NCBI GenBank assembly: GCA_023145185.1
Contig: JAGLEG010000191.1
Coordinates: 1 to 6,428 of the forward strand
Direction of reading: 5' to 3'
Source: Thermoplasmata archaeon
GTDB lineage: Archaea > Thermoplasmatota > Penumbrarchaeia > Penumbrarchaeales > Penumbrarchaeaceae
DNA: 6,428 nucleotides
Shown: piece by piece, positions 1 through 5,051 of the stretch
Numbering within the stretch: position 1 is the first letter of the stretch
Layout of the letters: each line of letters opens with the position of its first letter
Made by a program: the position numbers and the translations under genes
The notes under the pieces: model-generated
Told to the model about the DNA's origin: nothing
Databases searched by the model: none
The model's input: only the letters and a program-made list of their open reading frames with translations

Positions 1-632
1 GTATAGCCTTCCTTTCCGGTTTCCTGATCCTTTCTGAAAAGCCCTGCTTTGAGCAATAACTGCTCATCGTCCAGTTCTCTCCATGGGTGGTTCGGTCCAC
101 GGGTAAGCATTAGATTACGAAGTCTGGGCAGTAGATCCAAGCGCAGGTCGTCAGGAGTTGTGGCTGAATAGATAATATTCTCGGTATAGGTTGTCCGCTT
201 TCGATTGCTTATTTCTGCTATACGATGAGGTTGAGTCACACGGAAATCACCATCATTGCTCCGGTCGAAAACAACACCGTTGGTTTGATGTACTTGGGAA
301 CTGGCGGGTAATGAAATGTGCAAGATCTTTTTACCATCCCGGACCTGATCAACAGGAAATATAATGAACGGGGGATCCAGCTTTTGAGGGTTGTTGGAAA
401 GATTAACCATGTCTGTCTTCATTTTTTCAATAGTTTGTGGATCGATTCCCAATACATTTCCATGATCCTCTACTCCAAGAAGAATATCTCCCCCGTCACG
501 GTTCAACATTGCGCAGATCGTTTCGAATGTACTAGTTGGAAGTGATCTCTTTGCCTCCTTATACTCTACCCGAATGCCTTCGCCCATCGACAATAAATGT
601 TCCAAGTGAAGTTGAGTTCGATCACTTTCCAT
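1..632 (-). CDS. AlbA_2 (Schlafen-like) domain protein, C-terminus cut off by window edge
   Basis: The reading frame is open from an ATG at 632 to the left edge, giving 210 residues without a stop; the C-terminus lies outside. The N-terminal 140 or so residues match the AlbA_2 pattern of Schlafen-like proteins and COG2865-type regulators: VEYKEA (22-27) with E23/K25/E26, then NRDGG (44-48), LLGVED (51-56) and GNVLGI (58-63), followed by a GKKILHISLP strand (100-109). Residues 161-210 resemble the linker that in the family precedes further domains, often a GHKL-type ATPase and winged helix, but these are not visible here. AlbA_2 proteins are described as nucleic-acid-binding or nuclease-like regulators; the substrate cannot be told. 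The start at 632 has a GAGAGGA Shine-Dalgarno-like stretch 9 bases upstream; an in-frame ATG at 656 is the alternative, with a stop at 666-668. GC is about 45% in the first 60 bases, and none of its 16 arginine codons is AGG, the favoured codon next door. Family call good, function unknown. Confidence 0.85.
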   Translation of the reverse strand, partial: MESDRTQLHLEHLLSMGEGIRVEYKEAKRSLPTSTFETICAMLNRDGGDILLGVEDHGNVLGIDPQTIEKMKTDMVNLSNNPQKLDPPFIIFPVDQVRDGKKILHISLPASSQVHQTNGVVFDRSNDGDFRVTQPHRIAEISNRKRTTYTENIIYSATTPDDLRLDLLPRLRNLMLTRGPNHPWRELDDEQLLLKAGLFRKDQETGKEGY

Positions 633-789
633 ACCCAAGCATCCTCTCTTGTTCATACACAGCCCCTATATTTGTGGATGTTCGACACACATGATGCGGA
701 CCTTTAACTCATCCTTGGGAGAGAGAGATGTGAATATGAACCTACCGAATACATGGCTGTAGGAAGAGCATTGATGTCGAAGGAATAGA
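633..789. other. Non-coding gap between ileS and the AlbA_2 gene
   Basis: This 157-base gap follows the ileS stop codon. It holds the TATA-like box at 667-674 and otherwise only very short open frames (16 codons or fewer). I looked for a tRNA, an insertion-sequence end, a strong terminator hairpin and a T-run after ileS and saw none. A short GTTCGA at 681-686 looks like a tRNA T-loop, but its flanks do not pair. Confidence 0.6.
667..674 (-). promoter_or_regulatory. TATA-like box for the AlbA_2 gene
   Basis: The minus strand reads CAAATATA followed by GGGG. An archaeal TATA box here would put the transcription start near 644, about 12 bases before the ATG at 632. This favours the 632 start over the ATG at 656 and suggests the gene has its own promoter instead of depending on ileS read-through. 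Based on pattern and spacing only. Confidence 0.4.
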
Positions 790-3700
790 TCATATCTGCT
801 CTACCTTGACCCTGAACGTGCCCCCATCGATCTCCCACTCCTTGCCCTCCGTGCTCTCCTCGATGGTAAGGGAATCCGCCAGGGTCTCCCCGACGATGTA
901 ATCCCTGAAAACCTCGATCCCGTCCAGGACCGGCCCATCCCCGGACATACTAAGAGATATCCTCGCATCGTAGGGCAGGTCCATATCCTTCCTCATGGTC
1001 TGGATACGCCTTACGACCTCCCTGGCGACCCCTTCCCTTATCAGATCGTCGGTGAGCTCCAGGTCGAGTATGACCTCGATGTCCCCCTCGGTCCCGATGG
1101 CGAAGTTCTCCCCCAGGATCTCGTGGAACCTGAAGTCATCCTCGGAGAGATGGTACTTGGTTCCCTCGATCTCGATGTTGACCCCCCCGGCCTTCGCCCT
1201 CCTGGCAAGCTCCTTTGGATCATCCTTCAGCAGGATATCCCTGGCCTTGCTGGAGTGGGCCTTCATCTTAGGACCCAGCTTCTTGGGGTCCGGTTCGGCG
1301 GTCATATCGAAGTATACTGAGAGGTCATCCTCGAAGACCACCTCCTTGACGTTGAGCTCCGATCTGATGATCGGGATCAGATCGTCGTCGAAGGATCCAA
1401 CGCCCTTGACGACCACCCTGCCCAGGGGCTGCCTGATCTTCATGTTCCTGGAACCCCTGGCCGCCCTTCCCAGCTCAACGACCTTCCTCAGGAGGGACAT
1501 GCTCTCCTCCAGGCCGCCGTCAATGAGGTCATCATCCTGCGTGGGATATCTTTCCATGTGGACCGAATCCAGGATATCCGGGAAGGCGACCTCCTGGTAG
1601 ACCTTCTCGGCGTGGAACGGGGCCAGTGGGGCCATGAGCAGAGAGACGGTGTGCAGGGCCTCCGCAAGCGTGTCGTAGGCCATCTGCTTGTCCACGGTCT
1701 CCTCCCCACCCCAGAACCTCCTCCGGTTCGCCCTTACGTACCAGTTGGAGAGATCCTCAACCACGAAATATGAGATGGCCTGCGGCGCCCCGAGAAGATC
1801 GAAATTGTCCAGGCTCTCATCCACCTTCTTGACCAGGTTGTTCAATCTGGACAGGAGCCATCTGTCGACTCCCAACCTCTCCGAGGGGTTGGTCCGATTT
1901 TCCGGCCTGTACCCGTCGAGGTCGGAATATGTCTGGTAGAACCCCAGCACGTTCCTCACGGTTGCGAGGAAGGATCGGTTCACCTCGTTGACGCCCTCTG
2001 AGGAGAACATCTTGGGCTTCCATGGGGCGGTCTGGGACAGTAGGTACCACCTGATGGCGTCAGCGCCCTCGGTGTTGAAAAGATCCCACGGATCGATCAC
2101 GTTGCCCTTGGACTTGGACATCTTCTTGCCCTCCCCGTCCAGGACGTGTGCGTGGCAGATCACGGACTTGTAGGATGGCTTATCAAATACAGCCGTTGAG
2201 ATGGCAAGGAGAGAATAGAACCATCCCCTGGTCTGGTCGATCCCCTCTGCGATATAATCCCTCGGGAACTGTTTCTCGAACTCCTCCCTGTTCTCGAACG
2301 GGTAGTGCATTGATGCGATCGGAGCCGATCCCGAATCATACCAGCAGTCGATGACGTAGGTGAGCCTCGTCATGGTCTTTCCACACTCCCCGCACGGGAA
2401 CGTTACACCGTCCACATACGGCCGGTGGAGTTCGGGCACCTCCTTTCCGGAGAGCTCACGAAGCTCCTCTATGGACCCCACCATATGTTCATGGCCCTCC
2501 TCACATCTCCACAGCGGGAGCGGGGTGCCCCAGTACCTCTCCCTGGAGAGGTTCCAGTCCTTGACCTCCTCCAGGAATTTCCCGAAGCGGCCCTTCTTGA
2601 TGTTGGGAGGATACCACGATATCTTCTCGTTGTTCTCCATCAGGTTCTTTCTGAGCTCCGACATCCTGATGTATATCCCCTTTCTCGCGTAGTAAAGGAG
2701 GGGCGTGTCGCATCTCCAGCAGAACGGATATTGATGCTCGTACATCAGCTGCCCTTCGAGCAGTGATCTGGATGAGAGGTTCTCAATGATGGAAGGGTCC
2801 GCATCCTTGACGAATACGCCCTTCCAGGGGGTCACCTCCTCCGTGAAGGTCCCGTCCGGTTTGACGGGCTGGACCAGGGGAAGATCATACCTCTTTCCCA
2901 GCTCATAGTCATCCTCGCCGAAGGCCGGGGCGATATGAACGATGCCTGTACCGTCGTCCATGGTGACGAAGTCGGCGGTGGTGATGAAGTGAGCGGGCCT
3001 GTCAGGCTTCGTGAAATCGAAGAGGGGCTCGTAGCCTGTCCCTTCCATATCGGAGCCCATGAGCCTCTGCTTGACCGTGTAATCCTCCTCCTTCATCAAC
3101 ACCTTCGCCCTGGACTCGGCGAGGATCAGCTCCACTCCCTTGTACTCGATCCTAACGTAGAACTCATCAGGGCTGACAGCAAGGGCCACATTTGAGATAA
3201 GCGTCCATGGGGTTGTGGTCCAGGCGAGGAAATACGCGTTCTCCTGGTCCCTGATCTTGAACTTGACGAAGATGGATGGCTCCTTCACTGTCTTGTACCC
3301 CTGGGCCACCTCATGGGAGGATAGGGATGTGCCGCACCGCGGACAGTATGGGACGATGGTGTGGCCTTCGGTGAGCAAACCTTTTTTCCATATCTCCTTG
3401 AGGGACCACCATACCGATTCGATGTAGCTGTCCTTCATGGTGATGTACGGGTCCTCCAGGTCCAGCACATATCCCAGTCTATCCGTCATCCTGGACCACT
3501 CGTCGATGTAGGTGAAGACAGATTCCCGGCACTTCCTGATGAAGGGCTCGATCCCGTACTCCTCGATCTGCTCCTTGTTCTCTATGCCAAGGGCCTTCTC
3601 CACGGCGATCTCCACGGGCAGTCCGTGGCAGTCCCATCCGCCCATCCTGGGAACGTGGAATCCCTTCATGTTCCTGTGACGGCAGATGGAGTCCTTGATC

Positions 3701-3867
3701 GCCCTGGCGAAGATGTGGTGCACCCCCGGTGGGGCGTTCGCTGTCGGGGGCCCTTCAAGAAACCTGAAGTACTCTCCCCCCTTGTTGTGTTCGAGCAGCC
3801 TCCTCATGATGTCCTTTCCCTTCCAGAGGTCCAGGACCTCCATCTCAAGGGCAACGGATCCGCTCAT
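790..3867 (-). CDS. ileS: Isoleucyl-tRNA synthetase
   Basis: This cytosolic class Ia aminoacyl-tRNA synthetase joins isoleucine to tRNA-Ile using ATP. The 1025-residue length is normal for the large form. In order: Rossmann fold with GPPTAN (39-44) and a GVHH (48-51) in place of the usual HIGH; GWDCHG (77-82); a first CxxC (C175/C178); the CP1 editing domain with AWTTTPWTL (215-223) and GTGIVHIAPAFGEDD (306-320), which clears mischarged valine; a second CxxC (C383/C386) and a third (C492/C495), probably zinc knuckles; WYDSG (509-513); KMSKS (582-586); then the anticodon-binding region from about 660 and a C-terminal extension with REGVAREVVRRIQ (944-956), typical of the type 2 (archaeal/eukaryotic and some bacterial) group. 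The start is the only ATG that fits: the frame is open for 48 codons upstream but has no ATG, GTG or TTG. No strong Shine-Dalgarno sequence precedes it. It is divergent from the OsmC gene. Identification is secure. Confidence 0.98.
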   Translation of the reverse strand: MSGSVALEMEVLDLWKGKDIMRRLLEHNKGGEYFRFLEGPPTANAPPGVHHIFARAIKDSICRHRNMKGFHVPRMGGWDCHGLPVEIAVEKALGIENKEQIEEYGIEPFIRKCRESVFTYIDEWSRMTDRLGYVLDLEDPYITMKDSYIESVWWSLKEIWKKGLLTEGHTIVPYCPRCGTSLSSHEVAQGYKTVKEPSIFVKFKIRDQENAYFLAWTTTPWTLISNVALAVSPDEFYVRIEYKGVELILAESRAKVLMKEEDYTVKQRLMGSDMEGTGYEPLFDFTKPDRPAHFITTADFVTMDDGTGIVHIAPAFGEDDYELGKRYDLPLVQPVKPDGTFTEEVTPWKGVFVKDADPSIIENLSSRSLLEGQLMYEHQYPFCWRCDTPLLYYARKGIYIRMSELRKNLMENNEKISWYPPNIKKGRFGKFLEEVKDWNLSRERYWGTPLPLWRCEEGHEHMVGSIEELRELSGKEVPELHRPYVDGVTFPCGECGKTMTRLTYVIDCWYDSGSAPIASMHYPFENREEFEKQFPRDYIAEGIDQTRGWFYSLLAISTAVFDKPSYKSVICHAHVLDGEGKKMSKSKGNVIDPWDLFNTEGADAIRWYLLSQTAPWKPKMFSSEGVNEVNRSFLATVRNVLGFYQTYSDLDGYRPENRTNPSERLGVDRWLLSRLNNLVKKVDESLDNFDLLGAPQAISYFVVEDLSNWYVRANRRRFWGGEETVDKQMAYDTLAEALHTVSLLMAPLAPFHAEKVYQEVAFPDILDSVHMERYPTQDDDLIDGGLEESMSLLRKVVELGRAARGSRNMKIRQPLGRVVVKGVGSFDDDLIPIIRSELNVKEVVFEDDLSVYFDMTAEPDPKKLGPKMKAHSSKARDILLKDDPKELARRAKAGGVNIEIEGTKYHLSEDDFRFHEILGENFAIGTEGDIEVILDLELTDDLIREGVAREVVRRIQTMRKDMDLPYDARISLSMSGDGPVLDGIEVFRDYIVGETLADSLTIEESTEGKEWEIDGGTFRVKVEQI

Positions 3868-3960
3868 CTTCTTCTCGACGGCCTCTTCCTGTTCTACCGT
3901 ATGTAGTCCCCCTATGTATCCAGCGAACTGGTATGTTTCGATGAAAGGGGAAAAATTAGG

Positions 3961-3970
3961 TGATATATCA
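3961..3970 (-). promoter_or_regulatory. TATA-like palindrome, candidate ileS promoter
   Basis: TGATATATCA is a perfect 10-base palindrome. As a minus-strand TATA box it would give a start near 3940 and an ileS leader of about 70 bases, rather long for an archaeon. Because it reads the same on both strands it could also be an operator. It is not well placed for the OsmC gene. Inferred from pattern only. Confidence 0.35.
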
Positions 3971-4004
3971 GCTTGTCCCTGTTTGTAGAGCCATATCCAG
4001 CGGG

Positions 4005-4014
4005 AAAGATATTA
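4005..4014 (+). promoter_or_regulatory. TATA-like box, candidate promoter of the OsmC gene
   Basis: The sequence AAGATATTAA is preceded by GGGA, which could act as a BRE-like purine stretch. A start about 26 bases downstream would fall near 4036, leaving a leader of about 19 bases before the ATG at 4055. Spacing is typical for an archaeal promoter. Confidence 0.45.
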
Positions 4015-4022
4015 ATCAAATC

Positions 4023-4034
4023 ACCCTTCAGGGT
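4023..4034. repeat. Short inverted repeat between OsmC TATA box and start (possible operator)
   Basis: ACCCT-TC-AGGGT is a perfect 5-base-arm dyad with a 2-base spacer. It lies between the candidate TATA box and the predicted transcription start of the OsmC gene, where a bound repressor would block transcription. With only 5-base arms it could arise by chance. Confidence 0.3.
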
Positions 4035-4054
4035 CCTTACAGGGGTAGGAAAAC

Positions 4055-4486
4055 ATGTGCGCTTATGTAAGGAGTGTAAAAGGGCTCGCGTTCTCGGGAA
4101 TGACCGATTCCGGGCACTGGCTGATGATGGATACGAAGGAGGGGGTCGGGGGGTTAGAGGGGGCAGTGGCCCCCATGGAGATGTTCCTGCAGGCGATAAT
4201 GGGATGTACGGGAATGGATGTCGTATCGCTACTGAAGAAGATGAAGGTCCACTACACCTCCTTTGAGATCCATGAGGAGCATGAGAAGGCACAGGAACAC
4301 CCCAAGGTGTTTACCCGGATCGGCCTCACTTACAGGCTGGAGGGGGACGATATCGACCCGGAGAAGGTGAAAAAGGCCGTGAGGCTTTCCATGGTGAGAT
4401 ACTGCTCCGTCACTGCAATGGCAAAGGCCACGGTGGATATGTCCTGGAAGATCGAGATAAACGGCGAGGCCGTGCAGACATCTTGA
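4055..4486 (+). CDS. OsmC/Ohr-superfamily protein, YhfA-like
   Basis: A 143-residue protein of normal length for the family. OsmC and Ohr members are cytosolic thiol peroxidases that reduce organic hydroperoxides with a pair of cysteines; YhfA-like members share the fold but their substrate is not firmly known. The layout is visible: an N-terminal strand region with SGHWLMMD (19-26), PMEMFL (40-45) with E42, the helix GCTGMDVVSLL (50-60) with the expected peroxidatic C51, and YCSVTAMAKA (116-125) with the resolving C117. The PMEM and YCSV forms are closer to E. coli YhfA than to Ohr. An extra cysteine, C2, follows the start. The start is forced: an in-frame TAG lies at 4046-4048 and ATG 4055 is the first start after it; the preceding AGGGGTAGGA is a weak ribosome-binding site. 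It is transcribed away from ileS and ends 3 bases from the maf stop. Family certain, substrate not. Confidence 0.93.
   Translation: MCAYVRSVKGLAFSGMTDSGHWLMMDTKEGVGGLEGAVAPMEMFLQAIMGCTGMDVVSLLKKMKVHYTSFEIHEEHEKAQEHPKVFTRIGLTYRLEGDDIDPEKVKKAVRLSMVRYCSVTAMAKATVDMSWKIEINGEAVQTS
4159..4174 (+). repeat. GC hairpin inside the OsmC coding region
   Basis: GGGGGC (4159-4164) pairs perfectly with GCCCCC (4169-4174) around a 4-base AGTG loop. It ends a G-rich island that also has runs of five G at 4141-4145 and six G at 4148-4153. It has no T-run after it and lies early in the gene, so it is not a terminator. The structure is seen; any role is unknown. Confidence 0.5.
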
Positions 4487-4489
4487 TCC

Positions 4490-5050
4490 TTATCCGGGCG
4501 TACCCTCAGGATATGAGAATGTGGTGAGGGCCAGGAGCCTTCGAAGAAGGGAGACGGGGAGGCCTATTACGTTGTCCTCGTCCCCATGGGTGATCCTCGC
4601 CCTGATGGGGCCCTTGTCCTGGATGCCGTACGCCCCGGCCTTCCCCCCCCACAGCCCGCTTTCAAGGTATGCCTCCAGGTCATCGCAGGGGTCCATCACC
4701 ACCCCCGAGACCTCGTAACCAACAAACTCCCTTTCGCCTTCCAGGACGCATATCCCGGTGATGACCTCCTGATCGCATCTCATCTGGAGCTTTAACATCC
4801 TCCCCGCATCCGATCGATCAGCCGGTTTACCCAGTATCTCCCCGTTGCAAAGGACGATCGTATCTGCTCCTACAATGATCCCGCCCCGACGTATCGACCT
4901 CGCCTTTGACCTGGCGTTCTCGACCACGAGGCCGTATGGGTCTCCATCATGTACCTCATCGGCTGTTGGATCAACTATCTCAATATCGTACCCCTCCCCC
5001 CTCATCAGGTCCCTTCTCCGTGGAGATGAGGAGGCCAATATCAGCTTCAT
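4490..5050 (-). CDS. maf: Maf-family nucleoside triphosphate pyrophosphatase
   Basis: A 186-residue cytosolic enzyme, full length for the family (about 190). Maf proteins cut non-canonical or surplus NTPs to NMP and pyrophosphate, keeping them out of nucleic acids. Visible motifs: LASSSPRR (5-12) at the N-terminus, ENARSKA (44-50), GADT (61-64) with the expected catalytic D63, GKPAD (74-78), GKAGAYGIQ (136-144) and NVIGLP (160-165). R12, K49 and Q144 fit the YhdE (dTTP/UTP) branch better than the YceF (m7GTP) branch, but this is inferred from memory of the family. The start at 5050 gives the canonical MKLILASSSPRR N-terminus and has GGGAG just upstream; a longer start at 5095 would add 15 unrelated residues and overlap guaA. 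One base separates it from the guaA stop, so the two are almost certainly cotranscribed and perhaps translationally coupled. A run of eight G codes for W134-G135-G136 in the active-site loop. Confidence 0.95.
   Translation of the reverse strand: MKLILASSSPRRRDLMRGEGYDIEIVDPTADEVHDGDPYGLVVENARSKARSIRRGGIIVGADTIVLCNGEILGKPADRSDAGRMLKLQMRCDQEVITGICVLEGEREFVGYEVSGVVMDPCDDLEAYLESGLWGGKAGAYGIQDKGPIRARITHGDEDNVIGLPVSLLRRLLALTTFSYPEGTPG
4643..4650 (-). repeat. G8 homopolymer in maf
   Basis: Eight C on the plus strand, eight G in the maf coding strand, encode most of W-G-G just before the KAGAYGIQ motif. The frame is intact here. A one-base slip would abolish the C-terminal quarter of the enzyme, including the conserved GLP motif. 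Confidence 0.8.
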
Positions 5051-5051
5051 C

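Larger units (their letters stand above)
3868..4054. promoter_or_regulatory. Divergent promoter region between ileS and the OsmC gene
   Basis: These 187 bases separate two genes that point away from each other, so both promoters must lie here unless one gene is leaderless. AT-rich stretches at about 3951-3970 and 4005-4020 stand out from the GC-rich coding sequence. I see no separate gene or structured RNA. The two candidate boxes and one dyad are listed individually. Confidence 0.7.

Noticed and set aside
318..545. 75-codon plus-strand open frame at the left end
   Set aside because: It is opposite the AlbA_2 coding sequence, whose conserved motifs lie on the minus strand.
677..695. Possible tRNA T-arm around GTTCGA
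   Set aside because: The 5-base flanks do not pair and no acceptor, D-arm or anticodon arm can be found.
995..1600. Open frame of about 200 codons on the plus strand opposite ileS
   Set aside because: It is antisense to a gene with clear IleS motifs and is rich in serine, leucine and arginine as expected from the mirrored GC-biased codons. No family resemblance.
3361..3906. Plus-strand open frame of 181 codons opposite the ileS N-terminus
   Set aside because: Shadow of the ileS coding strand; the real strand carries the GVHH and GWDCHG motifs here.
3912..4292. Minus-strand open frame covering the intergenic region and the start of the OsmC gene
   Set aside because: Proline/serine-rich composition with no recognisable domain, antisense to a clear OsmC gene, and it would cover both promoters.
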